Part shown: positions 8,487-17,617 of the stretch, piece after piece
How positions within the stretch are numbered: the stretch's first letter is position 1
Layout: every line of letters begins with the position of its first letter
NCBI GenBank assembly: GCA_003482455.1
Contig: DMYW01000048.1
Coordinates: 1-58,445, forward strand
Length of the DNA stretch: 58,445 nucleotides
Source of the DNA: Rheinheimera sp.
GTDB taxonomy: Bacteria; Pseudomonadota; Gammaproteobacteria; Enterobacterales; Alteromonadaceae
Reading direction: 5' to 3'
The notes under the pieces: model-generated
Told to the model about the DNA's origin: nothing
The model's input: only the letters and a program-made list of their open reading frames with translations
The model's database searches: none
Position numbers and translations under genes: made by a program

Positions 8487-9758
8487 TTACAACAAACCCA
8501 TGATATTTTTGATAATGTAGAAGAACACAATCGCCAATAATGCGCCGATTGGCAGAGTGATCACCCATGAAACAAAAATGTTACGGATCACACCTAAGTT
8601 CAATGCCGCGATACCACGTGCCATACCCACCCCCAACACAGCACCGACAAGCGTTTGTGTGGTCGAAATTGGCAGGCCTAAACCAGAAGAAACAACCACT
8701 GTAGACGCAGCAGCGATCTCTGCGGCAAAACCACGGCTTGGCGTTAAGTGAGTGATGTTTGAACCAATGGTCTCAATAACACGCGCACCAAAGGTCATCA
8801 AGCCGATAACGATACCTACGGCACCTAACGGCAGGATCCACCAGGCCAGCGATACTTTATCCAGTACTTGTCCACCAGATTGGATGATGCCAACGACTGC
8901 TGCCAAAGGACCAATCGCGTTAGCAACGTCGTTTGAACCATGGGCAAACGCCATACAACAAGCAGTAAAAATCATCAAAATACCGAAGATTTTTTCAACG
9001 TTGGTGAAGTGCATTTGTTTGTCGGCTTGCGGGTCGATTTTCAGACGGCTGATGGCGATTTTACCAATCAAGCCAACGAACAACGCGATACCGACACATA
9101 ACATCTGGCCTTCAGCGGCTGACAAATGCAAACCGACGTGTTTCAGGCCTTTGCTGACAGTAACGAACGCCATGATGTAAGCCGCAAAAACCATGTAGAA
9201 CGGTACGTATTTTTTCGCTGCAGCCAATGGATTTTCAGTATCAAAAATTAAGCGTTGCGCGCTCATAAAGATTAAGTAGGCGAAAATACCAGCGAGGACC
9301 GGTGTGACAACCCAGCTACCGACGATGCTGCCAACTTGATCCCAGTGCACTGTGTCCACACCCACACCAACCGCAGAGAAACCAATGATGGCACCAACAA
9401 TGGAGTGAGTTGTGGACACAGGCCAACCGTAATACGTCGCAACCAATAACCAAGTACCTGCCGCAAGCAGTGCGGCGATCATACCGTAGGCCAATAAGTG
9501 TGGTACTTGCGCGAACACGGCTGAATCAACGATACCGCTACGAATAGTGTTGGTCACTTCACCACCGGCGAAATACGCACCTGTGAATTCGAAAAACGCA
9601 GCGATCCAAATCGCTTGTTTAATAGTTAATGCTTTTGAACCGACTGATGTTCCCATCGCGTTGGCAACGTCGTTTGCACCAACACCATAAGCCATTACAA
9701 AGCCGAAAAAAGCGGCAACGGCGACCAGAATGGCGCCATGCTGAATCAAAATTTCCAT
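8487..9758 (-). CDS. pit: Inorganic phosphate transporter, PiT family
   Basis: Low-affinity phosphate or metal-phosphate:proton symporter in the inner membrane, 423 aa, 10-12 TMs. The two duplicated PiT signatures are visible: GVGANDVANAMGTSVGSKALT near residue 27, and the C-terminal counterpart AHGSNDVANAIGPLAAV near residue 273. It begins 18 bp after a DUF47/PhoU-like gene, a pairing common in bacteria where the small protein modulates Pit. It gives the cell a constitutive phosphate route next to the inducible Pst system. Confidence 0.94.
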   Translation of the reverse strand: MEILIQHGAILVAVAAFFGFVMAYGVGANDVANAMGTSVGSKALTIKQAIWIAAFFEFTGAYFAGGEVTNTIRSGIVDSAVFAQVPHLLAYGMIAALLAAGTWLLVATYYGWPVSTTHSIVGAIIGFSAVGVGVDTVHWDQVGSIVGSWVVTPVLAGIFAYLIFMSAQRLIFDTENPLAAAKKYVPFYMVFAAYIMAFVTVSKGLKHVGLHLSAAEGQMLCVGIALFVGLIGKIAISRLKIDPQADKQMHFTNVEKIFGILMIFTACCMAFAHGSNDVANAIGPLAAVVGIIQSGGQVLDKVSLAWWILPLGAVGIVIGLMTFGARVIETIGSNITHLTPSRGFAAEIAAASTVVVSSGLGLPISTTQTLVGAVLGVGMARGIAALNLGVIRNIFVSWVITLPIGALLAIVFFYIIKNIMGLL

Positions 9759-9776
9759 GGTTTTTTCTCAGTTAAA

Positions 9777-10451
9777 TTAACGAGCTAACATGATTTCAAG
9801 GCGCGAACCTACACGCAGAGCTGTGTCTGCCAGGTCACCAACCCATTCCAGGGTGCGATACAGGAAAATCACATCGACTGGATTCAAGTTTGCTTCTGAA
9901 CGACGGACAAATTTACGCAAACCGATTTGCATTTGGTCCGTGTCGTTTTCGATCTCGTCAATTTTTTCAACCATTTTGACCACCAGATCGACTTCACGAC
10001 CACGGAAACCAGTTTCCAGCAGTTCGTCCAGTTCATTGATGGCTTCCGATGCCAATGCAACCGCGTCAATACAACGTTGCAGATAAGCGTGGAATTCCTG
10101 CTGAATTGGCTCAGGAATTTCTAGCTCGCGTCCTAAAACCCGGCCAGTGATGTCTTTTGCTTTGTTTGCGATTTTGTCTTGCTGTGACACCAACTCCAGA
10201 ATGTCTGTGCGGTCAACCGGCAGGAACAAACCACGTGGCAAATGCACACGGATATCACGTTTCATTGCGTCAGCTTCTTTCTCTAAGCTAACAATGGTTT
10301 TTCTAACTTGCGCCGCTGCTTCCCAATCTTTTTTGTATACAGCCTCAAAGAATGGCAGCAGTTGCTGACTTGCTTCGTGAACTTTAGAAATGTGCTCTTC
10401 AATCGGTTTGATTGGAGATTTCGCGAAAACAGCCAAAAATGCGTTTGGCAT
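9777..10451 (-). CDS. DUF47 (TIGR00153) PhoU-like regulator of Pit
   Basis: 224-aa all-helical cytoplasmic protein of the DUF47/YkaA family, distantly related to PhoU. Characteristic stretches are PLFEAVYKKDWEAAAQVRKTI-type helix near residue 35 and LEREADAMKRDIRVHLPRGLFLPVDRTDIL near 55-80. It is encoded directly upstream of pit and cotranscribed (18-bp gap), suggesting it tunes Pit activity. The 178 bp between it and phoU contain a long imperfect hairpin, so cotranscription with the pst operon is uncertain. Confidence 0.9.
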   Translation of the reverse strand: MPNAFLAVFAKSPIKPIEEHISKVHEASQQLLPFFEAVYKKDWEAAAQVRKTIVSLEKEADAMKRDIRVHLPRGLFLPVDRTDILELVSQQDKIANKAKDITGRVLGRELEIPEPIQQEFHAYLQRCIDAVALASEAINELDELLETGFRGREVDLVVKMVEKIDEIENDTDQMQIGLRKFVRRSEANLNPVDVIFLYRTLEWVGDLADTALRVGSRLEIMLAR

Positions 10452-10520
10452 AGCGTTGCCTCTTGTTTTTTAGTGGACGAAAAGTCGGCGCATATTTTAA
10501 TGCATTCACCGCTTAATAAA

Positions 10521-10579
10521 AATGTCATCTTCAGTGAAAAACTACAGTTTTACTGCTGTTTTTCACCAAAAATGACATT
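10521..10579. repeat. Imperfect long inverted repeat between phoU and the DUF47 gene
   Basis: Two 27-bp arms (10521-10547 and 10553-10579) match at 22 of 27 positions in inverted orientation, with outer ends AATGTCAT / ATGACATT and inner GTGAAAAAC / GTTTTTCAC blocks around a 5-base T-rich loop. No T-run follows. It could be an RNA processing or attenuation hairpin in a long phoU-pit transcript, or a small repeat element. Confidence 0.6.
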
Positions 10580-10629
10580 GACTTACTGAATTTGACTATC
10601 TAGTCAGCGGCAATTCAGTTTAGTGTAAT

Positions 10630-11358
10630 TTATTCGCGTGCGCGTTGTTCCAAGGTATCTTCGTCGGTATGCCGAACATCGCGGCCTTTGACAAAAGAAA
10701 TCACGTATTCAGCGATGTTTTTGCAGCGATCGCCGATGCGCTCTAAAGCGCGTGCAGACCACAATACGTTCATGATTTTTGGAATGGAGCGCGGATCTTC
10801 CATCATGTAAGTCATCAGCTGACGCGTGATGGCTTCGTATTCGCGGTCGACTTTTTTATCTTCTTTGTAAACGGCCAACGCCGCTTCCATATCCATCCGC
10901 GCAAAGGCGTCTAACACTTCATGCAGCATTTGTGCAACGTGACGGCCCATATTATCTAGGTTCACCAACAAATCCTGCTGCGCACTTGAAAAGCTCTCCA
11001 GTGCAACTTTGGCAATACGCTCAGCTTCATCACCAATGCGCTCTAAATCCGAAATCGCTTTGATAATCGCCATAATCAAACGCAAATCGCTAGCCGCAGG
11101 CTGACGTTTGGCGATGATCCGCGTGCATTCAGCATCGATACGAATTTCCCATTCGTTAACGACCAAATCGTTGGCAATGACTTGTTGCGCTAGCTCGGCA
11201 TTGCTCGTTGCAGCCGCATTTAATGCATCCGACAATTGTTGCTCGATCAAGCCGCCCATTGCCATGATGTGATTACGCACCAATTCAATTTCTTCATTGA
11301 ATTGGCTAGAAATATGTTTGGTTAAATTCAATTTATCCATGATGGACCTCGTGCTCAT
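10630..11358 (-). CDS. phoU: Phosphate signalling protein PhoU
   Basis: Two-repeat three-helix-bundle protein, 242 aa (E. coli 241). PhoU links PstSCAB to PhoR and represses the Pho response when phosphate is plentiful. Both metal-binding repeat motifs appear: ISDLERIGDEAERIAK near residue 90 and ARALERIGDRCKNIAEYV near residue 195. It lies 20 bp downstream of pstB, the normal last position of the pst operon. N-terminal KHISSQFNEEIELVRNHIM is typical. Confidence 0.97.
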   Translation of the reverse strand: MSTRSIMDKLNLTKHISSQFNEEIELVRNHIMAMGGLIEQQLSDALNAAATSNAELAQQVIANDLVVNEWEIRIDAECTRIIAKRQPAASDLRLIMAIIKAISDLERIGDEAERIAKVALESFSSAQQDLLVNLDNMGRHVAQMLHEVLDAFARMDMEAALAVYKEDKKVDREYEAITRQLMTYMMEDPRSIPKIMNVLWSARALERIGDRCKNIAEYVISFVKGRDVRHTDEDTLEQRARE

Positions 11359-11378
11359 CGGTCTGGTCTAAGCTGGGC

Positions 11379-12185
11379 TTAACCAAAACGTCCTGTGATG
11401 TAATCTTCAGTTTGTTGTTGCGACGGATTGGTAAACATTTTATTGGTCGCGTCGAATTCCACCAAATTACCCATATACATAAACGCAGTATAGTCAGAGA
11501 CCCGCGCTGCTTGTTGCATATTGTGGGTAACAATCACGATGGTGTAACGGTCTTTTAATTCGCAAATCAATTCTTCGATTTTTAATGTCGAAATGGGGTC
11601 TAATGCCGAAGCAGGTTCGTCCAGTAACAATACATCCGGCTCAATCGCAATCGCACGTGCAATTACTAAACGTTGTTGCTGACCGCCTGATAAACCGAAC
11701 GCGTTATCATGCAGACGGTCTTTCACTTCGTTCCAAAGGGCTGCGCCTTTCAGCGACGTCTCTACCACTTCATCGAGGATGCGACGGTCTTTTACACCTT
11801 GCAGACGCAAGCCGTAAGCGACGTTTTCATAAATGGTTTTCGGAAACGGGTTCGGTTTTTGGAACACCATGCCGACTTGGCGACGCAGCTCTGCCACGTC
11901 GACGCTGCGATCATAAATGTTTTGACCATCCATAATGATTTGACCTTCGATCCGGCAGCTGTCAACCAAGTCGTTCATTCGGTTAAAGCAGCGTAATAAA
12001 GTCGATTTACCACAGCCTGATGGACCGATGAACGCGGTTACACGCTTCTCTGGAATATGCATATTCACAGTTTTCAGCGCTTGCGACTCACCGTAATACA
12101 ACTTTAAGTCATTGACTTCAATCTTGATCTTCTCGTCAGCTAAGTTCAGTTCAGTAAAGCTGTTTGGGACCTGAGTTGGATTCAT
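11379..12185 (-). CDS. pstB: Phosphate ABC transporter ATPase PstB
   Basis: Cytoplasmic ATPase driving the high-affinity PstSCAB phosphate importer, 268 aa. Walker A GPSGCGKST near residue 53, ABC signature LSGGQQQRL near 166, Walker B VLLLDEPASALD near 186, and the switch His in IVTHNMQQA. The family's CFNRMNDL and KPNPFPKTIYENVAYGLR segments identify it as PstB rather than a general ABC ATPase. 55 bp separate it from pstA; phoU follows. Confidence 0.97.
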   Translation of the reverse strand: MNPTQVPNSFTELNLADEKIKIEVNDLKLYYGESQALKTVNMHIPEKRVTAFIGPSGCGKSTLLRCFNRMNDLVDSCRIEGQIIMDGQNIYDRSVDVAELRRQVGMVFQKPNPFPKTIYENVAYGLRLQGVKDRRILDEVVETSLKGAALWNEVKDRLHDNAFGLSGGQQQRLVIARAIAIEPDVLLLDEPASALDPISTLKIEELICELKDRYTIVIVTHNMQQAARVSDYTAFMYMGNLVEFDATNKMFTNPSQQQTEDYITGRFG

Positions 12186-12240
12186 TGTGTTCTCACTTCA
12201 AAAATTTTCTAATTCAGTTCGGCGTTTCAGCAATGGTCGA

Positions 12241-13905
12241 CTAGTCCGACTCGCTACGATATTTTTCACGTAATTTGTTCCGCAAATGGATAGCTGCCAT
12301 GTTCAACACGATGATCAGCAGCACCAACACCAACGCGGTGGCATACAGTAATGGTCGTGACGCTTCTACGTTTGGACTTTGGAAACCAACGTCGAACACG
12401 TGGAAACCTAAGTGCATGATTTTTTGGTCTAAATGTACGTAAGGGAAGTTGCCATCAATTGGCAACGTTGGCGCTAATTTCACTACGCCAACCAACATCA
12501 AGGGCGCAACTTCACCGGCGGCGCGGGCAATTGACAGGATCAAACCAGTCATCATCGCAGGCGTTGCCAGCGGTACTACCACTTTCCACAGAGTTTCTGA
12601 TTTGGTCGCGCCTAGTGCCAAACTGCCCATACGAATAGTGCTTGGGATCCGGGATAAACCTTCTTCGGTAGAGACAATCACCACAGGTAAGGTTAACAAG
12701 GCCAACGTCAATGACGCCCAGAATAAACCTGGTGTACCGAAGGTCGGCGTTGGTAATTTTTCAGCGTAGAACAGTTGGTCAATATTGCCGCCTACGACAT
12801 ACACGAAGAAACCTAAACCGAAGACACCGTATACAATCGACGGCACGCCGGCCAAGTTATACACCGAGATACGGATGATTTTTAGCACAGGGCCTTGCTT
12901 GGCATATTCGCGCAAGTAGATGGCTGCTAACACACCAAACGGTGTCACGATAATCGCCATCAGAATCACCATGGTGATAGTGCCGAAGATCGCCGGGAAA
13001 ATACCGCCTTCAGTATTTGCTTCGCGTGGTTCTTCCGATAAGAAGTCCCAAATTGCGTTAACGTAGAAGCCAACTTTTTGCGACGTCGACATCGCGTTTG
13101 GTTGATGCGCATGCACAATGTTGCTCAGACTCACCGACAGCTCTTTGCCATCGGCAGTGCGCACCACGAGGGTGTCGCGAGCAGCTTGGTGGTTTAAGTC
13201 ATCCAACTTTTGTTGGATCTGCGCATAATCGGCATCCAATGCAGCACGTTCTTGCGCGGCTTGTGCTTCAAATGCGGCAATTTCTGCGGCAGAGGCATTG
13301 TTTAACTGCAACTTACGCAGCCCCAAACGCAGATCTTCCATGCCGTTATTGATGCGGCTGATATCAGTTTTTTCTAACTGTTTGATTTGTGCATGAATAT
13401 CGTTGGCACGAGCAATACGCTCAGGTAATTTTGCCCAGACATCCACATCGCCTTCAGCAATAACTTGATCATTTTCCGACAGTTTTACCGCAAACCCATA
13501 GAAGTTGCCCCATTCACGACGCTCTAAAACGATCGCCTGCGTTGGGATTTCCCAGCTTGACATCTCATGATCTAAAAACCATGCGAAGTCACGACCGTAG
13601 ACATCACGGTTGCCCATTTTCAGTAAATGCCGCACATAATGCTTTGCATCACCTGGCAGCTCAACGCCGCTTTCACGCAGAGTTGATGCGGCCACGTCTT
13701 CACTGCGCACGAGCTCAGCCAACACTTTACGCTCAGTACCATCGGCTTGTTTCACACTGACTTGTTGCAAGTCAGACGGCCAGAAGTGACTCGCGCCTTG
13801 CACCAAAATCAACCCAAGTACGCCAATCACCATGACTAAACACAAGGCAATCGCGCCACCGTTTAACCAAATCCATGGAGTTCCTGATTTAAACCACGCT
13901 CTCAT
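12241..13905 (-). CDS. pstA: Phosphate ABC transporter permease PstA, long form
   Basis: Inner-membrane permease with the MetI-like fold in its C-terminal half (about residues 285-540; AAIYLREYAKQG and ALGATKSETLWKVVVPLATPAMMTG are the ATPase-coupling region). At 554 aa it is far longer than E. coli PstA (about 296). The extra 240 residues follow TM1 (about 12-36) and contain a charged, predicted coiled-coil stretch (about 165-240) that should be periplasmic. Long PstA is known from Pseudomonas and Shewanella relatives; its extra domain has no assigned role. 14 bp after pstC. Confidence 0.95.
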   Translation of the reverse strand: MRAWFKSGTPWIWLNGGAIALCLVMVIGVLGLILVQGASHFWPSDLQQVSVKQADGTERKVLAELVRSEDVAASTLRESGVELPGDAKHYVRHLLKMGNRDVYGRDFAWFLDHEMSSWEIPTQAIVLERREWGNFYGFAVKLSENDQVIAEGDVDVWAKLPERIARANDIHAQIKQLEKTDISRINNGMEDLRLGLRKLQLNNASAAEIAAFEAQAAQERAALDADYAQIQQKLDDLNHQAARDTLVVRTADGKELSVSLSNIVHAHQPNAMSTSQKVGFYVNAIWDFLSEEPREANTEGGIFPAIFGTITMVILMAIIVTPFGVLAAIYLREYAKQGPVLKIIRISVYNLAGVPSIVYGVFGLGFFVYVVGGNIDQLFYAEKLPTPTFGTPGLFWASLTLALLTLPVVIVSTEEGLSRIPSTIRMGSLALGATKSETLWKVVVPLATPAMMTGLILSIARAAGEVAPLMLVGVVKLAPTLPIDGNFPYVHLDQKIMHLGFHVFDVGFQSPNVEASRPLLYATALVLVLLIIVLNMAAIHLRNKLREKYRSESD

Positions 13906-13919
13906 CTGACTACTCCAGC

Positions 13920-16199
13920 TTACAGATTACTAAAACGTTGACGCAGGCGTTGACGGATAACTTCAGCCAACGTGTTGAAAATAAAGGTAAAGACAAACAG
14001 TACTAGCGCAGCAAGGAACAGAACACGGAAGTGTGTACTGCCAACAGCGGTTTCCGGCAATTCCACCGCAATGTTCGCTGACAGCGTCCGCATGCCCTCG
14101 AACAAATTGAAGTTCACCACAGGCGAGTTGCCTGTAGCCATCAACACAATCATGGTCTCACCAACCGCGCGACCGAAACCAACCATGACCGCCGCAAAAA
14201 TACCTGGGCTAGCGGTAGGTAACACCACTCCGACCATGGTTTGCCACGGCGTAGCACCCAGCGCTAAAGAACCTTGAGTTAAATGACGAGGTACGTTGAA
14301 TACAGCGTCTTCTGCAATTGAGTAGATATTAGGGATCACCGCAAAACCCATCGCAATGCCCACTACCAGCGCATTCCGTTGGTCATAACTGTAGCCATTG
14401 TCTGTTAACCACTGACGCAAACTACCGTTGAAGAACGTATCGTCAACCAATGGACTTAACTCGACGCACAACAGAATAAAACCAATCACCACCGGGATCA
14501 GGATGGCAACTTCCCAACCTGTACCGATCCGTAACCGCGTCTCTTCTGGGACAAAGCGCCACAGATACGCTGCAATCAACATCATCACTGGCAACAACAC
14601 CAAGATGGCAAATACAGCGCTCAAGTAGTTTTCAATAAAAGGCGCTAACCACAAACCAGCTAAGAAACCTAAGATGACAGTCGGCAAGGCGGCCATGATT
14701 TCGATGGTTGGTTTGACTTTACCGCGCAGTTTTGGCGTCATGAAATATGCCGTGTACAGCGCACTCATTACAGCCAGAGGCGTCGCAAACATCATGGCAA
14801 ACACCGCTGCTTTTAACGTTCCCAGCGCCAGCGGCACTAAGCTCATTTTGGCTTCAAATTCATCAGAACCCGAAGACGCCTGCCAAATGTAGTCAGGGTG
14901 TTCACGTCCTTCATACCAAACCTCGTTCCACATCGCTTTCCAGCTCACGTCTGGGTGCGCGTTTTCTAAGGTGTAGCGATGCACTTGGCCATCTTGCGTA
15001 AAGGCAAGCAACGCAGTGTTGATCGGACTAATCGCTAAACGTTGCGGTTTAATGTCACCGGGCATCGGCTCTAGCAACAAAGTGCGCGCTGAAGTGCCGT
15101 AATGAATACCTACATGGCCTTGCTCGTCAATCGCCATAAAGCCTTTGCGCGAGTACTCAGGTTCAATTTGCGTAATCGCCGCTGGGTGTTTGTCAAAATC
15201 ACGAATGTGTTTTAAGTGGAAGTTGTTGTGCTCGTCGCGCACCAAGAACCATTGGCCCAAACTACCATCGGAACCGCCGATCACCAGCGACACCGCACCG
15301 ACTAAAAACTCCATTTGCCGCACTTGTTGGCCCGCAGCAACAGCATTTACGGCTTCGACATAACGCGCATCGCCTGGCGAACGAATATCAAAATAGTGAA
15401 CTTTTTCGTTGCCTTCTGCGATAAACAGGCTGTGCAGCGTGGTATCAATCAGCATATGAGTTGCTGTTTTTGGACCATCTTTCAACGCAAACTCAGAGCG
15501 GTTAAAGGTGCTCTCTCCGGTCATCAGGTTGGTTTCCGTTTCAAACAAGTTGAAACTTAACCGGCCATCATCAGTCAGCACTGCAATTGCAGTCCCTGTA
15601 CTGCCCTCTTGCACCGCAAGCGCTTGAATCGGACGTTGTTGTGCATCCAGCTGCAATGGCTCTTGTCCAAGTGGATACGTCACCATCGGCAACACCTGAC
15701 GTTTGCCATCAGGGTAACTTAGGTTGTATTCATGTTTTGCCACCAGCACTTGGCCATTGTCTAAACCCAGCGCAAAGATGCCAGAACGCGGCTCGCCTTT
15801 GGCAAGGCTGACGATTTTGCGGTCGGCCGGGATGGCTAGATTGACGTCTTTGATGGTGTTGCCGTCAGCCGCACTGAAGAAATGCAATTTGCCTTTCGCA
15901 TCAAGCGTCATACCAACTTCACTGTAACGCTCTAAATTGGTTAATAAAGGCGTTTCCGATTGACTGGCGTATTGCTTTTCTGGCTCTAGGCTAGCCGATG
16001 AAAAAATCGGTCCAACCTCTGAAAACAAGTACACGAAAATGGTCGCAAACGCTGCGACGACACTGATACCCGCAAATGCGATACCGTATTGTGACAGCTT
16101 ATCTTTGACTTTCCGCCAACGACGTAAACGCGCACGCTTTTCGCCATTTGGGAGTAGAGACCGGCGAGGAGTTGCCGGAGTTTCGAAGGTTTGTTGCAT
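13920..16199 (-). CDS. pstC: Phosphate ABC transporter permease PstC, long form
   Basis: 759 aa from the ATG at 16199 (MQQTFETPATPRR). The open frame runs to a GTG at 16262, but that start lies inside the Pho box upstream of the deduced -10, so it cannot be translated from this promoter; ATG 16217 is an alternative. TM1 is near residues 40-63, then about 400 residues of predicted periplasmic beta-propeller-like sequence (repeats such as GIFALGLDNGQVLVAKH and VIGGSDGSLGQWFLV), then the MetI-type permease with the SLALGATPWQTMVGVVLP coupling loop. E. coli PstC has only about 319 aa; long forms occur in Pseudomonas and Shewanella. Confidence 0.93.
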   Translation of the reverse strand: MQQTFETPATPRRSLLPNGEKRARLRRWRKVKDKLSQYGIAFAGISVVAAFATIFVYLFSEVGPIFSSASLEPEKQYASQSETPLLTNLERYSEVGMTLDAKGKLHFFSAADGNTIKDVNLAIPADRKIVSLAKGEPRSGIFALGLDNGQVLVAKHEYNLSYPDGKRQVLPMVTYPLGQEPLQLDAQQRPIQALAVQEGSTGTAIAVLTDDGRLSFNLFETETNLMTGESTFNRSEFALKDGPKTATHMLIDTTLHSLFIAEGNEKVHYFDIRSPGDARYVEAVNAVAAGQQVRQMEFLVGAVSLVIGGSDGSLGQWFLVRDEHNNFHLKHIRDFDKHPAAITQIEPEYSRKGFMAIDEQGHVGIHYGTSARTLLLEPMPGDIKPQRLAISPINTALLAFTQDGQVHRYTLENAHPDVSWKAMWNEVWYEGREHPDYIWQASSGSDEFEAKMSLVPLALGTLKAAVFAMMFATPLAVMSALYTAYFMTPKLRGKVKPTIEIMAALPTVILGFLAGLWLAPFIENYLSAVFAILVLLPVMMLIAAYLWRFVPEETRLRIGTGWEVAILIPVVIGFILLCVELSPLVDDTFFNGSLRQWLTDNGYSYDQRNALVVGIAMGFAVIPNIYSIAEDAVFNVPRHLTQGSLALGATPWQTMVGVVLPTASPGIFAAVMVGFGRAVGETMIVLMATGNSPVVNFNLFEGMRTLSANIAVELPETAVGSTHFRVLFLAALVLFVFTFIFNTLAEVIRQRLRQRFSNL

Positions 16200-16237
16200 C
16201 TTTGCACATCCAACCATGACTTCTTGGGATGTTGCAA

Positions 16238-16271
16238 AGCATAGAGGAGTTTTATGACACAAATATTACAG
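16238..16271 (-). promoter_or_regulatory. Pho box and -10 for pstC
   Basis: On the minus strand CTGTAAT-ATTT-GTGTCAT occupies 16271-16254. Ten bases further a -10 element TATGCT lies at 16243-16238, identical to the pstS -10. This gives pstCAB-phoU its own PhoB-dependent promoter. Confidence 0.82.
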
Positions 16272-16321
16272 AGAGAAATTTTGTCATAATTCGGCAATAA
16301 ACTACTGAAATTAGAAAGAAA

Positions 16322-16347
16322 AAAGGCGCCTTAGCCAAGGCGCCTTT
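16322..16347 (-). terminator. Terminator between pstS and pstC
   Basis: Eleven-base perfect arms (AAAGGCGCCTT / AAGGCGCCTTT) with loop AGCC, T-rich on the minus-strand exit side. It lies 15 bp beyond the pstS stop and upstream of the pstC Pho box, separating the two units. Confidence 0.92.
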
Positions 16348-16362
16348 ATTTTCGATTTGTGG

Positions 16363-17340
16363 TTATTTGATGCCTACTTCAGCAAACACTTTCTCAACTA
16401 CTTTTGCTGGCAGTGGTACATAACCGTCGCGAACAACGATTTCTTGACCACGTTTTGACAGCACCAGCTTGATGAATTCTTTTTCCATCGGTGTTAAGTC
16501 TTTGTTTGGGTTCTTGTTCACGTATACGTACAGGTAACGTGATAACGGGTAAGTACCGTCCAACGCGTGGTCTGGTGTTGCTTCAACAAATGGCGCACCA
16601 TCTTTCTTGGCCAGTGGCACTGCTTTTACGCCTGAAGTGATGTAACCAATGCCTGAGTAACCGATACCGTTGATAGATTCGCTCACACCTTGCACCACAG
16701 ATGCCGAACCAGGCTGCTCGTTAATCGTGGTTTTGAAGTCACCTTTACACAGCGCGTGTTCTTTGAAGTAACCGTATGTTCCTGAGACTGCGTTACGGCT
16801 ATAAACGGTGAAGTCACGGTTTGCCCAAGCCCCCGTCAAGCCTAATTGTCCCCAACGAGTGACGTCTTCTTTGTAACCACATTTACGAGTTGCAGAGAAA
16901 ATTGCGTCCACTTGAGGCACAGTTAAACCTTTAATTGGGTTGTCTTTGTTCACGTAAACCGCCAACAAGTCAACCGCTACTGGGATTGCGGTTGGTTTGT
17001 AACCAAACTTCGCTTCAAATGCTTGGATCTCAGTATCTTTCATCGGACGGCTCATTGGGCCAAAATTCGATGTGCCTTCGGTTAATGCTGTTGGAGCTGT
17101 TGAAGAACCAGCACCTTGGATTTGGATGTTCACGTTTGGATACAGCTTGCGGTAATCTTCAGCCCACAAGGTCATCAAGTTGTTCAAAGTGTCAGAACCG
17201 ATGCTAGAAATGTTGCCAGAAACACCAGCAGCTTTTTGATATTCAGGCAGTTTTGGATCAACTTTTGTCACAGCTGAAGCTTGGAAGCTCAGTGTGGTGG
17301 CAACTACAGCAGCTACAGATAACAGTTTAAAAGCGTTCAC
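16363..17340 (-). CDS. pstS: Periplasmic phosphate-binding protein PstS
   Basis: Substrate-binding component of the Pst importer, 325 aa. GTG start with AGAGGAA upstream. Signal peptide residues 1-23 ending QASA. Phosphate-contacting loops are visible: SSIGSDTLNNL near 45-55, GAGSSTAPTAL near 77-87, and SRNAVSGTYGYF near 182. The large-protein form (PstS of Pseudomonas/Vibrio type) differs from the short E. coli form. It is transcribed from its own Pho promoter and terminated before pstC, which should allow much more PstS than membrane subunits. Confidence 0.96.
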   Translation of the reverse strand: MNAFKLLSVAAVVATTLSFQASAVTKVDPKLPEYQKAAGVSGNISSIGSDTLNNLMTLWAEDYRKLYPNVNIQIQGAGSSTAPTALTEGTSNFGPMSRPMKDTEIQAFEAKFGYKPTAIPVAVDLLAVYVNKDNPIKGLTVPQVDAIFSATRKCGYKEDVTRWGQLGLTGAWANRDFTVYSRNAVSGTYGYFKEHALCKGDFKTTINEQPGSASVVQGVSESINGIGYSGIGYITSGVKAVPLAKKDGAPFVEATPDHALDGTYPLSRYLYVYVNKNPNKDLTPMEKEFIKLVLSKRGQEIVVRDGYVPLPAKVVEKVFAEVGIK

Positions 17341-17391
17341 GGTTATATTCCTCTTCGGCTTGAAAGGCGCTTGCCTCTATTCACTGTGGCC

Positions 17392-17425
17392 AGCATAAGA
17401 CTGTTATATGACACAATTATGACGT
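17392..17425 (-). promoter_or_regulatory. Pho box and -10 for pstS
   Basis: Minus strand ACGTCAT-AATT-GTGTCAT at 17425-17408, then exactly 10 bp, then -10 TATGCT at 17397-17392. A weaker plus-strand match, TTTTCAT-ATTC-TCGTCAT at 17436-17453, points towards the divergent gene at 17618 and is less certain. Confidence 0.87.
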
Positions 17426-17617
17426 TGATGATTATTTTTCATATTCTCGTCATGTTGTTTTTTTTCATCGGCTGGCTATAGTTTCACTCGGTTTTGCCGA
17501 TGATCTGTACTTTTAACTTCCTTCTAGATCATCTGGACTGGACATACCAGTTACAACCAGCTATTAAAATAAATATAACAATCCTTTCAAAAGCGAATAA
17601 AAACAAGGAAATGCGCT

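Noticed and set aside
16200..16262. GTG start giving a 780-aa PstC
   Set aside because: The codon lies within the Pho box, upstream of the deduced transcription start, so it would not be on the mRNA.
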